From Ruminococcus sp. (GTDB lineage: Bacteria > Bacillota > Clostridia > Oscillospirales > Ruminococcaceae): 61,703 nt of DNA. Under the pieces are notes generated by a model that searched no databases, had not been told where the DNA came from, and was given only the letters and a program-made list of their open reading frames with translations. The stretch lies in NCBI GenBank assembly GCA_024403995.1, contig JAKSQT010000007.1, forward strand, positions 1 to 61,703. The letters are read 5' to 3'. The position numbers and the translations under genes are program-made. This document shows, in pieces, positions 16,476 to 25,485 of the stretch. The stretch's first letter is position 1. Each line of letters opens with the position of its first letter.

Positions 16476-17079
16476 CGGAATCACTCTGCTCCTTTCCCTG
16501 TCCGCAGAGAACTGCCTGCGCAAATGCCGCAAACAGTCCCAGCAGAATGATACCCAGCGATACACCCGACATCGATGGCAGAACTCCGCCTGACGGCAAA
16601 ATCGTTTCGCCCATCAATGTTCCAAATCCCAAAAGCTCACGCACGGCACCCATCAGCAGGATTACAAGGTCAAAGCCGAGAATATCCGCAAAGACCATAC
16701 CCACAAAACGGAGCCAGCCGCTTTTGACAAAATGATAGTCACGCTGTGAGGTCAGCAGCAGGCTGACAGTCAGAAGCGGAAGATAAATCCCAAGCGAAAT
16801 CTTCGGAAATAAAAATTCACCTGCGACAGCCGTCGGGATATACACCAAAGCGGCAATCAGGGAATACGATAGAATGCGAAGTGCATAAGGAATTTTTCGC
16901 GGTACCAGTCCTGACAGAAGGATTGTCAGCACAGTAATGGCATCGAACGAAAAACAAAGCATCAGCGCACGCTGCATGGTATCTGTACAGACTGCCGCAG
17001 GAGCGGTGATCAGTCCGGCAACCAGTATGATATTACGGCGGAACAGTCCCTCTGCGGCGGTTTGCGTTTGTATTTTCAT
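16459..17079 (-). CDS. RnfE-like membrane protein lacking both cluster cysteines
   Basis: 206 residues from the ATG at 17079, which overlaps the RnfD-like stop as ATGA. The family layout is recognisable: LFRRNIILVAGLITAPAAV replaces the expected ...GLCPTLAV, LGIYLPLLTVSLLL replaces LGIYIPLIVVNCLIL, and FADILGFDLVILLMGAVRELLGFG followed by PSG..LPS matches the conserved VRELLGxG region of RnfE/NqrD. Both Cys expected to ligate the intramembrane [2Fe-2S] cluster are missing. Five to six membrane helices. It would sit between the RnfD- and RnfA-like subunits in the cytoplasmic membrane. Confidence 0.7.
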   Translation of the reverse strand: MKIQTQTAAEGLFRRNIILVAGLITAPAAVCTDTMQRALMLCFSFDAITVLTILLSGLVPRKIPYALRILSYSLIAALVYIPTAVAGEFLFPKISLGIYLPLLTVSLLLTSQRDYHFVKSGWLRFVGMVFADILGFDLVILLMGAVRELLGFGTLMGETILPSGGVLPSMSGVSLGIILLGLFAAFAQAVLCGQGKEQSDSDVSAE

Positions 17080-18011
17080 ACGGCTTGTTCCTCCGCCTCT
17101 GACTGTTTCAGTTTCTCGCTCAGCGTATGCATCCACAGAGCAAGCGGCTGCATGAGCACCGACAAGATCACAGGCGCGTTTTCAATATGCAGGACACCCG
17201 CAAGATAATATGAAAAACAGCCTGCAAGCAATCCGTATACCAAACCAAACAATCCTTTCGGTGCAGTCAACGGATCACCAAACAGATAAATCGCCGCAAA
17301 CAGCGTCATATTGGTCATACAGACATAGAAAAATGCATCGACCACATAAGCGTAGTATATCGTAGCAGTCCATAGTGCCGCAGAGGAAATCAAAACGCCT
17401 GCTACTGTCGGAAGTGAAACACTTCTCGTACAGACAAGTGCAAACAATGCCACACAAAGAAGCAGAAGATTGCAGCTGCCCATCGGCAGACGCTCTCCAA
17501 TCAGCACCCATGTATCGGGTTTTCCGAGAATCGTTCCGCTGACATTCCAAAGATGACTTGCGCTGTCTGTCAGCAGAACATCTGCGCATGAACCGCTTGG
17601 CAGAATCCCTGCATCGGCAGGTACACGCAATACCGCATCGTGCCATGTCAGCAGCGAAAACACATAACCGACAGACGCTGTCGGAAACAACAGGTTCTCT
17701 CCGCCGCCAAAAATTTGTCTGCCGATGATAATTGCAAAAATACAGGCAATGATAACAACAGTATACGGAACCGTCACAGGAAACATCAATGCCAGCAGCA
17801 AACCGCACGCTGCTGCCTCCAAATGCTCCAGATGAAACGGTTTCTTTCGAATATAAAGGCAAAGCAGCTCCGTCAGCATAGATACGGCGGCGGCTGTCCC
17901 ACACAGAAACAGGACACGAATTCCGTACTGAATAACAGGTACCAACATGATACAGCAGAGCGTTATAATTCTGTTCAAAGACACATAGAAACGCGGTTTC
18001 GCCTGCCGCAT
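17076..18011 (-). CDS. RnfD-like membrane protein
   Basis: 311 residues, start supported by GGAGGTG just upstream (18019-18025). The protein has about nine hydrophobic helices. The RnfD/NqrB landmarks GRQIFGGGENLLFPTA (about 98-112) and YLFGDPLTAPKG (C-terminal third) are present. Where the family has the FMN-attachment motif SGATP, this protein has SASHL around residue 150-154, so the acceptor Thr would be Ser152. The gene opens an operon D-E-A followed by a membrane-anchored protein; rnfG, rnfC and rnfB are absent from the neighbourhood. In full complexes RnfD carries covalent FMN and helps move Na+ or H+. Confidence 0.75.
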   Translation of the reverse strand: MRQAKPRFYVSLNRIITLCCIMLVPVIQYGIRVLFLCGTAAAVSMLTELLCLYIRKKPFHLEHLEAAACGLLLALMFPVTVPYTVVIIACIFAIIIGRQIFGGGENLLFPTASVGYVFSLLTWHDAVLRVPADAGILPSGSCADVLLTDSASHLWNVSGTILGKPDTWVLIGERLPMGSCNLLLLCVALFALVCTRSVSLPTVAGVLISSAALWTATIYYAYVVDAFFYVCMTNMTLFAAIYLFGDPLTAPKGLFGLVYGLLAGCFSYYLAGVLHIENAPVILSVLMQPLALWMHTLSEKLKQSEAEEQAV

Positions 18012-18063
18012 CTGTATTCACCTCCATAAAATGTGCAATCCGTTCAAGAAAGGAGCGATGCCG

Positions 18064-18639
18064 ATGACAATGGAACAACTCTCCGCACAAACCGTCAAAA
18101 TTCAGCTCTCCCTCACAGAATTGAAAGTCTTTCTCCACGATTCGCAGGACATCAGTCCGAATTCTCCGCAAATGCTGCGGCTGATTTCCTTTTTGCTCGC
18201 AAAATCAGAACTATACTGTGAAATTCCGTTCTCTGAGGGGCAGGTCACAGTCGAACTGCTTTCTGCATCTGACGGCGGCTTGATCTTCTACTTCACCTGC
18301 TGCCCAAACATCCCCAAACAGCAAAAAAAGAATTCCCATGCTGTGCGATACTTGTCCATGTTTCCGCTCTATGCGGATTTACAGGAATGCTGCAAGCAAC
18401 TGCTGAAACACGAGATCCAATGTGCCAATTCCCGTTTGTATCAGTGCAAAAGCGGCTGGGTGCTTCTCGTGCATCCGAATGGCAAAAAGAATACTGTTTG
18501 TCAGCATTTGCTGGCAGAATATGGCACTCCGCTTCCTGACTCCCCATTGCTGCGTGCAAGACTCGAAGAATACGGTCACTGTCTGTATGAAAAAAATGCA
18601 GCAGCAGCAATCGCTGCGGAATCGGATGATATCTCTTAG
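18064..18639 (+). CDS. Adaptor protein MecA-like
   Basis: 191 residues. ATG at 18064 is 8 nt after AAGGAG; earlier in-frame ATG and GTG codons are too close to or before this site. The N-terminal segment (TMEQLSAQTVKIQLSLTELK) has the strand-turn-helix pattern of MecA substrate-binding domains, and the C-terminal half (from about 85) has strands and a helix where MecA meets ClpC (FPLYADLQECCKQL; SRLYQCKSGWVLLVHP). MecA proteins feed substrates to ClpCP and tune competence, sporulation and secretion. It diverges from the Rnf-like operon with only about 50 bp between, and converges on rpe. The fold assignment rests on weak similarity. Confidence 0.6.
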   Translation: MTMEQLSAQTVKIQLSLTELKVFLHDSQDISPNSPQMLRLISFLLAKSELYCEIPFSEGQVTVELLSASDGGLIFYFTCCPNIPKQQKKNSHAVRYLSMFPLYADLQECCKQLLKHEIQCANSRLYQCKSGWVLLVHPNGKKNTVCQHLLAEYGTPLPDSPLLRARLEEYGHCLYEKNAAAAIAAESDDIS

Positions 18640-19292
18640 CGTTCACGCAGACTGGCTACTGCCGCCTGCGGATTCTCTGCATTGACGATATAGGTTCCGG
18701 ATACCATGTAATCCGCGCCTGCCTCCCGACAGCGTGCAGCAGTTTCAGCCTGAATACCGCCGTCTACCTGAATATGGAGATTTCGGTGTTCGGCTTTCAG
18801 ATGTGCTGAAAGCGCACGGATTTTTTGCAGCACTTCTTCCATGAATTTCTGACTGCCCCAACCGGGATATACTGTCATCAGCAGGATATAATCATTATCA
18901 TTCAGCAGCGGAAGGATCGGATAAAGCTGTTCCAGCGGCGTGTCGGGCGAAACCGCAAGGCCGCAGGGCAATCCGCAGGCATGAATAACAGAAATCGTTT
19001 TGGAAATATCGGAATCACTTTCAATATGGAACGAAATCATATCCGCACCTGCTTCTGCAAAACGCTTGACAAACCGAAGCGGTTCCTTGATCATCAGGTG
19101 GACATCAATCGGAAGCGATGCACAGCGTTTCAGGCTTTGCAGTACAGGCAGTCCAAATGACAGATTATCAACAAAACAGCCGTCCATCACATCGTAGTGC
19201 AGATAGTCTGCGCCTGCGTCTGCGACAACAGTTGATACATCCGCAAGATGTGCCAGATCGGCATTCAAAATGGAAGCAAATACTTTTGTCAT
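18636..19292 (-). CDS. rpe: Ribulose-phosphate 3-epimerase
   Basis: 218 residues from the ATG at 19292 (GGAGGA upstream). Strong family match: SILNADLAHL at the N-terminus, HYDVMDGCFVDNLSFG with the metal-site His and Asp, DVHLMIKEP, GLAVSPDTP, MTVYPGWGSQKF, and VDGGIQAETA with the second catalytic Asp. It interconverts ribulose 5-phosphate and xylulose 5-phosphate in the pentose phosphate pathway in the cytoplasm. It has its own promoter, and its stop overlaps the convergent mecA stop by 4 bp. Confidence 0.95.
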   Translation of the reverse strand: MTKVFASILNADLAHLADVSTVVADAGADYLHYDVMDGCFVDNLSFGLPVLQSLKRCASLPIDVHLMIKEPLRFVKRFAEAGADMISFHIESDSDISKTISVIHACGLPCGLAVSPDTPLEQLYPILPLLNDNDYILLMTVYPGWGSQKFMEEVLQKIRALSAHLKAEHRNLHIQVDGGIQAETAARCREAGADYMVSGTYIVNAENPQAAVASLRER

Positions 19293-19336
19293 AGCTGATT
19301 CCTCCAATGGTTCCGTTGCAATTTACACTACCTTTC

Positions 19337-19365
19337 ATTATAGCGCAAAATCGCTCTTTCGTCAA
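19337..19365 (-). promoter_or_regulatory. SigA promoter of rpe
   Basis: Minus-strand TTGACG (19365-19360), 17-bp spacer, TATAAT (19342-19337). The leader is about 40 nt. Confidence 0.8.
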
Positions 19366-19478
19366 GCATAGAATGGATTTGCACACGGTTTTTTCCGCTT
19401 TTGGATAATCAGCTAAAAATTGTTTTTTTGTTTCGACAATCCTTGTGAAATCATCGAATCAAACGGAGGGCAAGACAG

Positions 19479-19624
19479 TCATTTCTGCCTTGCCCAGTCG
19501 TTCAGCAATGATGCGATGGCTTCCAGATCGTCAGGATTTCATTCTGTGCATCCGAAAGACATCCTGTTTCCGTTTCCGCGGTTTTCGTAAAAACAGGCGT
19601 ATAGATCCGCATATCCTCGTCCAT
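19479..19624 (-). pseudogene. Possible frameshifted small gene downstream of the helical protein
   Basis: ATG at 19624 follows GGAGGGG and lies 24 bp after the previous stop. The first frame reads MDEDMRIYTPVF... and would stop at 19502 after 40 residues. Its last dozen residues look like noise, whereas the neighbouring frame from about 19527 reads LEAIASLLNDWARQK and then stops at 19479, a convincing protein end. One frameshift (real or a sequence error) near 19525-19535 would join them into about 46 residues. Function unknown. Confidence 0.35.
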
Positions 19625-19647
19625 ATTTCCCCTCCGCGATCTCATGT

Positions 19648-20082
19648 TTACAGATATTCTTTCAAACTTTCCAGATACGCATTTTCTCGTTTGAGGATCT
19701 CTTGTCCTGTCTGTTGTGTATCCTTTGGAATGTCAGAATGCGCGTGTATAGTTTGCAGGATGGTAATGATACCCATGTTTGTTCCTTCCACCATCAGTTT
19801 TGCGAGATTCTCGTCGCTTTCGTCCACCAACGTGTGAAGCTTGATTCCCATATCGCTGTAAGCTTTCAGCCATGCAGGATTGTCAGTCGGCTGGTCGCCG
19901 GACGCAGAAAATGTGTGCAGCAATTCGACCTGCTGTTCTCGATATGCTGCAAGCTGTTTCTCTAACAAAGCACGGAAATTCGGATGTTTTGTATGCTTTA
20001 GCACCGCTTCAATCGCCTGTGCGCCCATTGTCGCATTCTGGTAGTAGACATTCATGACTGCTTTTGTTTCCTCATTCATCAT
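19648..20082 (-). CDS. Small helical-bundle protein, unknown function
   Basis: 144 residues starting MMNEETKAVM; GGGAG upstream fixes the start near 20079-20082. It is almost entirely amphipathic helix (AVMNVYYQNATMGAQAIEAV, then RALLEKQLAAYREQQ, then HTLVDESDENLAKLMVEG, then a long C-terminal helix ending LESLKEYL). This suggests a four-helix bundle of the DUF2383/ferritin-like kind, but no metal-ligand pattern is evident. It diverges from the PdaA-like gene. A CATACTA box with a poor GTGTA 17 bp upstream (20138-20166, minus strand) hints at forespore expression, weakly. Confidence 0.6.
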   Translation of the reverse strand: MMNEETKAVMNVYYQNATMGAQAIEAVLKHTKHPNFRALLEKQLAAYREQQVELLHTFSASGDQPTDNPAWLKAYSDMGIKLHTLVDESDENLAKLMVEGTNMGIITILQTIHAHSDIPKDTQQTGQEILKRENAYLESLKEYL

Positions 20083-20227
20083 GTCAATTTGCTCCCTTCC
20101 ATTGATACAGAACTGCCGCATCGACAGTCTGCATGGATAGTATGGCTGATTCAGTTTAGAATACACAGAGAAAACTCTGCCTGGATATTTGCTTCTGAAC
20201 GTCAATCTTCCTGTGAAATTGTTCTTT

Positions 20228-20256
20228 GTATAGCGTTTCGATACACGGACATACTG
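20228..20256 (+). promoter_or_regulatory. Candidate SigF/SigG promoter of the PdaA-like gene
   Basis: GTATA (20228-20232), 14 bp, then GGACATACTG (20247-20256), ending 41 bp before the ATG. The same three-part layout occurs before spoIIR (34541-34569). It fits the forespore sigma pattern (GyATA / GGnnAnAnT) and no sigma-A promoter is evident. Confidence 0.6.
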
Positions 20257-20297
20257 TTTCTCAGCGGCTCTGCCGCAAAACGAAAGGAGGCATTTCT

Positions 20298-21026
20298 ATG
20301 AAACGACTCGTCAGCATTCTGCTTGGCGCGATCCTGAGTTGTACCCTGCTGCTGCCAATGAACGCGCTAGCCCTCGGATACGGTCAGGGCATTCAACGTG
20401 ATGCCGCAAACTGTCCGACAGGTGCCGTCGAATTTGAAGCACAATACGGACAATTCGGCGCATATGCCATGACACCCGACAAAAGCCGCATTATTCTGAC
20501 ATTCGACCAGGGCTACGAAAACGGCTATACCGCTCAGATTCTCGATACGCTCAAAGAAAAGAACGTATCTGCTGTTTTCTTTCTGACCGGTGACTATGCA
20601 AAACGGGAATCCGATCTGGTCGAACGAATGATCGCAGAGGGACACACGCTTGGTAATCACGGCATGACACACGCGGCGATCCCGACACTCTCCCCTGCAC
20701 AGCTTGAAGATGAAGTCATGTCCCTCCACAAATACGTGCTGGACACGTATGGTTACGAAATGCAGTATTTCCGTCCGCCATGCGGTGAATATGACGCGGC
20801 ATCGCTCGAACTGGTACAGGGACTCGGTTATCAGACCGTCTTTTGGAGTTATGCCTATGTGGACTGGAATCCCGATGCTCAGCCGCATCCGCAGTCTGCA
20901 CTCTTGGGATTGACAGATGCTGCACACGGCGGTGCGATCTATCTCCTGCACTCCGTATCCAAAACAAATGCGGAGATTCTTGGCAGCCTGATCGACAATC
21001 TGCGTGCAATAGGATATACTGTATAG
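20298..21026 (+). CDS. Polysaccharide deacetylase, PdaA-like (peptidoglycan muramic acid deacetylase)
   Basis: 242 residues from the ATG at 20298 (AAAGGAGG upstream), with a signal peptide to about residue 26 (NALA). The NodB domain has the first motif as TFDQGYENGY, typical of PdaA-like enzymes where the second Asp of TFDDG is replaced, then GNHGMTH with the two metal His, RPPCGEYD, and LLHSVS at the end. PdaA removes acetyl groups from muramic acid so that cortex muramic-delta-lactam can form. The candidate forespore promoter fits that role; an alternative is a general wall or chitooligosaccharide deacetylase. Confidence 0.82.
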   Translation: MKRLVSILLGAILSCTLLLPMNALALGYGQGIQRDAANCPTGAVEFEAQYGQFGAYAMTPDKSRIILTFDQGYENGYTAQILDTLKEKNVSAVFFLTGDYAKRESDLVERMIAEGHTLGNHGMTHAAIPTLSPAQLEDEVMSLHKYVLDTYGYEMQYFRPPCGEYDAASLELVQGLGYQTVFWSYAYVDWNPDAQPHPQSALLGLTDAAHGGAIYLLHSVSKTNAEILGSLIDNLRAIGYTV

Positions 21027-21027
21027 C

Positions 21028-21060
21028 AAAAAAGGCATCCGCACAATACGGATGCCTTTT
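21028..21060. terminator. Bidirectional terminator between PdaA-like gene and V-ATPase operon
   Basis: A 12-bp perfect stem, AAAAGGCATCCG with CGGATGCCTTTT, located between convergent stops; A-rich on the left and T-rich on the right, so usable both ways. Confidence 0.88.
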
Positions 21061-21062
21061 AC

Positions 21063-21680
21063 TCATGCTTTTTCGTTTTTTTGTGCCTTGATGATCTTCA
21101 TGCGCGTGAATTCTTCTCGCTCTTTTTCTTCAAGGCTGTCGGAAATCATGCGGACAATTCCAAGATAACGCGGAATCAATACATTTTTCAGCGCGTTTGC
21201 ACGACGTTGTGTCGCTGAGATCGCGTTCGCCAGACGATAGACACCGTTGTCCACCTCTGCCAGCATCAGCGTCATATCGCGTGCCTTGCAAAAAGCGGCA
21301 TATGCTTCGTCCAACTCGGTATTCGTGCTGAGAAAGCCATACGGAATCAGCGCATCTGCTTCATCATGCTGTATAATCGGAATCTCAACACCCATGACGC
21401 TCTTGGTTTGCAGCGTGATCTGTCTGTCCAGCGGTACAGAATTCGCAAAGCGTTCTACAACACCAAGCGTGATATTCGCTTCCTGCAAACAGGCATAGGC
21501 ATCTTCGTAGGTCTTTTCGATCGTACCGCGAAGCTGTTTCGCACGGTCAACCAACTGCATCAGTTCACGAATCAGTACATTCCGCTTTCTGTCCATCAAA
21601 TCATAGCCCAGCTTGCAAAGTGCCAGATTTCGCTTGGCTGCCATCAGATTTCCTTTGGTCGGAAATACCTGATCAGCCAT
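21063..21680 (-). CDS. ntpD: V-type ATPase subunit D
   Basis: 205 residues, the central-stalk subunit that rotates inside the A3B3 ring. It starts [26 protein letters not shown], the classic family signature, and has long N- and C-terminal helices (the C-terminal one contains [13 protein letters not shown]) that form a coiled coil. It is the last gene of the operon, and its start overlaps the end of subunit B by 8 bp. Length is normal. Confidence 0.95.
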   Translation of the reverse strand: MADQVFPTKGNLMAAKRNLALCKLGYDLMDRKRNVLIRELMQLVDRAKQLRGTIEKTYEDAYACLQEANITLGVVERFANSVPLDRQITLQTKSVMGVEIPIIQHDEADALIPYGFLSTNTELDEAYAAFCKARDMTLMLAEVDNGVYRLANAISATQRRANALKNVLIPRYLGIVRMISDSLEEKEREEFTRMKIIKAQKNEKA

Positions 21681-23091
21681 TCTCTGCCTTCACTTTCCGC
21701 AGAAGTGCTTCTGCTGCTTCAGGGTTATAATGTTCTTCCAGCATTTTATCATCCAGACGGTCAAGTGCCGACTTCGGAAGCATCGACAACAGCGTCCAGC
21801 CCAGGTCAAGTGTCTGTTCCATCGAACGGTTTTCATCAAACCGCTGTGCAAGGAAACATTCCTCAAACTGCTTGCCGAATTTCAGATACTGCTTATCCAG
21901 AGGAGAAAGCTCCTCCTCACCAATGACAGATGCCAGAGAACGTGCATCCTGAACCTGCGCATAGGATGCAAACAGCTGGTTCGCAACGGCAGAATGGTCG
22001 CCTCTCGTATATCCTTCACCGATACCGTCCTTCATCAGACGGGACAGCGACGGCAAAACAGCAATCGGCGGATAGACACCCTGTTGTTCCAGACCTCTGT
22101 CCAGAACGATCTGTCCCTCGGTAATGTATCCCGTCAGGTCAGGTACAGGATGCGTAATATCGTCATTCGGCATGGTCAGGATCGGAAGCTGTGTCACAGA
22201 ACCCTCAATACCCTCGATAATGCCTGCACGCTCATACAGAGATGCCAAGTCAGAATAGAGATAGCCGGGATAGCCCTTTCGTCCGGGGATCTCACCCTTT
22301 GACGAAGAAAGTTCACGCAGTGCTTCCGCATAGGCAGTCATATCCGTCATGACAACCAGAATGTGCATATGCTTCTCGTACGCAAGATACTCGGCGGCAG
22401 TCAATGCACAGCGCGGTGTAATTATACGCTCAACGATCGGATCATTTGCAAGGTTCAGGAACATGACAACATTCTGCAAAACGCCTGATTCCTCAAAGCT
22501 TCTGCGGAAAAAGTCTGCAACGTCGTTCTGGATGCCCATTGCGGCAAAGACAACAGCAAACTGTGTGTTCTGTGCTTTTGCGATCTTCGCCTGCTGTACG
22601 ATCTGTACCGCAAGCTTATTGTGCGACAAACCTGTGCCTGAAAAAATCGGCAGTTTCTGTCCGCGGATCAATGTCATCAGACAGTCAATCGAAGAGATAC
22701 CTGTCTGAATGTAGTTTCTCGGATACTGACGCGATACGGGGTTGAGCGGCTGTCCGTTGACATCGCCGTATTTTTCAGCCATGACTTCGCCCAGACCATC
22801 CAGCGGTCTGCCTGCACCCGTAAATACTCTGCCAAGCAAATCGCCTGACAGCGGCAGTTCCATCGGTCTGCCTGTAAACGAGGTGCGCGAATTGGTCAGA
22901 GAAAGTCCGTTTGTACCCTCAAAGACCTGCAAAACCGCCTTATCGCCTTCCAGCATGACAACTCTGCCTGTGCGCTCTGTACCGTCTTCCAGTACGACAC
23001 GCGCCATTTCATCAAACGATGCATCCTTCACATGGTCAAGAATGACAAGCGAGCCGCTGATACTGCTTAAACCCTGATACTGTAAGCTCAT
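21673..23091 (-). CDS. ntpB: V-type ATPase subunit B
   Basis: 472 residues. Family landmarks include [13 protein letters not shown], the [20 protein letters not shown] stretch where a P-loop would be (degenerate, as expected for a non-catalytic subunit), [11 protein letters not shown] and [15 protein letters not shown]. It alternates with subunit A in the soluble head and contributes the arginine finger side. It overlaps subunit A by 4 bp and D by 8 bp, so the three are translationally coupled. Confidence 0.96.
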   Translation of the reverse strand: MSLQYQGLSSISGSLVILDHVKDASFDEMARVVLEDGTERTGRVVMLEGDKAVLQVFEGTNGLSLTNSRTSFTGRPMELPLSGDLLGRVFTGAGRPLDGLGEVMAEKYGDVNGQPLNPVSRQYPRNYIQTGISSIDCLMTLIRGQKLPIFSGTGLSHNKLAVQIVQQAKIAKAQNTQFAVVFAAMGIQNDVADFFRRSFEESGVLQNVVMFLNLANDPIVERIITPRCALTAAEYLAYEKHMHILVVMTDMTAYAEALRELSSSKGEIPGRKGYPGYLYSDLASLYERAGIIEGIEGSVTQLPILTMPNDDITHPVPDLTGYITEGQIVLDRGLEQQGVYPPIAVLPSLSRLMKDGIGEGYTRGDHSAVANQLFASYAQVQDARSLASVIGEEELSPLDKQYLKFGKQFEECFLAQRFDENRSMEQTLDLGWTLLSMLPKSALDRLDDKMLEEHYNPEAAEALLRKVKAENG

Positions 23092-24863
23092 ACGACCGCC
23101 TCCTTCTTCTGACTGCGAAGTTCGTCCAGCATTTTGTCAATTTTCGCTGTCAAAGTATCGAATTCCTCCAGCTTCGCATTCGGAATATCATACTTCACTT
23201 TCAGCGCGAGTTCGAATACACCACTTGTACGAATCGCTTCCAGATCGACATATTCGGCAAGCAGTTCTTTTGTGCGATGATAAATGTGCAGAATCAATTC
23301 CATCATGCGGAACTGTTTCGGCAGCGGTACATAAGTATCCTCTGCGTGATATGCATTCTGCTGCAAGAAACCGACACGAATCACACGCGCAATGTCGATG
23401 ATTAGCTTCTGGTCATCAGGCAGAACATCTGCACCAATCAGACGAACAATATCCATCAGTGTCTGCTCCTCTTTGAGAATTGCACTCAATTCGGTTCGGT
23501 ACGCAGTGAAGTTCGGGTTGACTTCCTGATTATAGTACGCTGCCAGATCATCGGTATATTCGCTGTAACTAAGTGTCCAGTTGATCGCAGGATAATGTCT
23601 TGCATAGGCAAGTGCCTTATCAAGTCCCCAGAAACAACGGACAAAACGCTTGGTATTCTGGGTTACAGGCTCGGAGAAGTCAGAACCCTGCGGCGAAACA
23701 GCACCGATAACGGATACACTGCCCTCTCTGCCGCTGAGTGTTTCAAATGCGCCTGTACGCTCGTAGAATTCAGAAAGACGCGACGGTAGATATGCAGGGA
23801 AACCTTCTTCCGCAGGCATTTCTTCCAGACGTCCAGAGATCTCACGCAAAGCTTCTGCCCAACGGGAAGTCGAGTCTGCCATAATCGCAATGTGATAACC
23901 CATATCACGATAATATTCTGCCAGCGTAATACCTGTATAAATCGACGCTTCACGCGCTGCCACAGGCATATTCGAGGTATTGGCGATCAGCACGGTACGC
24001 TCCATCAATGAACGGCCTGTACGCGGGTCTTTGAGGGCTGTGAATTCTTCCAGAACCTGCGTCATTTCGTTTCCGCGCTCACCGCAGCCGATATAGACGA
24101 TAATATCTGCATCGCACCATTTTGCGATCTGATGCTGTGTCATGGTTTTGCCCGTACCGAAACCGCCAGGAATTGCCGCCGTGCCGCCGCGTGCAATCGG
24201 GAACAGCGTATCAATGACACGCTGGCCTGTAATCATCGGACGGGACGGTGCCAGACGCTTCGATGCAGGTCTGGAACGGCGAATCGGCCACTTCTGGCAG
24301 AGTGTCAGAGAATGAACCTTGCCGTTTTCATCTTCTACACGGATAATTTCATCGTTGATACGATATTTTCCGTTTGGTGCAGCATAGACGACCTTACCCG
24401 TCAGCATCGGCGGTATCATGCACAGATGCAGAATAACGGAGGTTTCCGGACAGGATGCATAGACCTCGCCGCCGTGAACAGATACACCAACACGCACTTT
24501 GACTGTTACATCAAATTCACGTTCGGTATCGAGAATCGGGACGGAAAGTCCCTCGCCGATAAATGCGCCGGATTCCGCTTCCAATGTACGGAGCGGACGT
24601 TCGATACCGTCAAAGATATTCGTCAGGATGCCGGGGCCAAGCGTTACGGACATCGGTGCGCCCGTTGGCTCGACAGGCTCGCCTGTTTGCAGTCCGGACG
24701 TTGATTCATAAACCTGAATCGTCGTTTCTGTATCGGTCAGACCGATGACTTCGCCAATCAGACGGCGTTTTCCGACATAGACCATCTCCATCATAGAGAA
24801 AACGTCGGTGTTGCGAATTTTTACAACAGGGCCGTTGATGCTGTAAATGACAGGCTGATTCAT
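23088..24863 (-). CDS. ntpA: V-type ATPase catalytic subunit A
   Basis: 591 residues, normal length and without intein. The P-loop is GGFGTGKT at 233-240, followed by [13 protein letters not shown] with the catalytic-Glu region, and [21 protein letters not shown]. The non-homologous insert typical of A subunits is present after residue 110. It hydrolyses or makes ATP on the cytoplasmic face, coupled to ion movement through subunits I and K. Start and stop overlap both neighbours by 4 bp. Confidence 0.97.
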   Translation of the reverse strand: MNQPVIYSINGPVVKIRNTDVFSMMEMVYVGKRRLIGEVIGLTDTETTIQVYESTSGLQTGEPVEPTGAPMSVTLGPGILTNIFDGIERPLRTLEAESGAFIGEGLSVPILDTEREFDVTVKVRVGVSVHGGEVYASCPETSVILHLCMIPPMLTGKVVYAAPNGKYRINDEIIRVEDENGKVHSLTLCQKWPIRRSRPASKRLAPSRPMITGQRVIDTLFPIARGGTAAIPGGFGTGKTMTQHQIAKWCDADIIVYIGCGERGNEMTQVLEEFTALKDPRTGRSLMERTVLIANTSNMPVAAREASIYTGITLAEYYRDMGYHIAIMADSTSRWAEALREISGRLEEMPAEEGFPAYLPSRLSEFYERTGAFETLSGREGSVSVIGAVSPQGSDFSEPVTQNTKRFVRCFWGLDKALAYARHYPAINWTLSYSEYTDDLAAYYNQEVNPNFTAYRTELSAILKEEQTLMDIVRLIGADVLPDDQKLIIDIARVIRVGFLQQNAYHAEDTYVPLPKQFRMMELILHIYHRTKELLAEYVDLEAIRTSGVFELALKVKYDIPNAKLEEFDTLTAKIDKMLDELRSQKKEAVV

Positions 24864-25453
24864 TTTTCAGCACCTCCGTCCAAACGATAATTTCGATAAA
24901 AATTGCGTGTCTGCATCAGATACGCCTCGTCCAGCGTGCGGTTTTCACAGATACTGCCGTCCGCCGAAAGCACCGACAATCCGCCCATATGAATGGAATT
25001 GTCAACACGGAATTCAACCTTATTCTGGCAGACTGCCGCCAATTTCTCCTGCATCGGCATATCCTGCTCGCGCAGCAGTACCACAGCTTCCGCCTCGGGC
25101 TGATGTTTGGTCAGCAGAGATTCCATCCAGCTTTCATACTGTGCCGAAGCGACAAAGTCTGTCAGCTTCTGTTCCAGTTTCTCAAACAGCTCCTGCAAAA
25201 GTGCCTGCCGTCTTTGCAGCAACGCAGTCTTGCAGCGGAAGCCCGTCTGGGAAATTCTTTTTTGATATTTTGCGGCAATTTCTGTCTTGGCATCAGACAA
25301 TGTACGCTCTGCACTTGCTATACTGCGCTCCTCGGATTCCCGAAGCAGCGCGTCAGCCTGTGCCTGCGCTTTCTCCTGATCCTCCTGAATGCGGAGGTCA
25401 ATGCTCTGATTCACTTCTTCCAGAAATTGTGCAAGCTTTTGTGATGCGTCCAT
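24860..25453 (-). CDS. ntpE: V-type ATPase subunit E (peripheral stalk)
   Basis: 197 residues. The N-terminal half is a long charged helix rich in Gln, Ala and Glu (residues about 15-75), as expected for the stator coiled coil with subunit G/H; the C-terminal half is a small alpha/beta domain (VVLLREQDMP, VEFRVDNSIHMGGL, CENRTLDEAY). It lies between F and A in the operon and overlaps A by 4 bp. Confidence 0.88.
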   Translation of the reverse strand: MDASQKLAQFLEEVNQSIDLRIQEDQEKAQAQADALLRESEERSIASAERTLSDAKTEIAAKYQKRISQTGFRCKTALLQRRQALLQELFEKLEQKLTDFVASAQYESWMESLLTKHQPEAEAVVLLREQDMPMQEKLAAVCQNKVEFRVDNSIHMGGLSVLSADGSICENRTLDEAYLMQTRNFYRNYRLDGGAEK

Positions 25454-25485
25454 AGTGCTTCATTCCTCTCTGGGGGAAATTCCGT

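Noticed and set aside
23088-24863. Intein in the V-ATPase A subunit
   Set aside because: The chain has normal length with an uninterrupted P-loop region.
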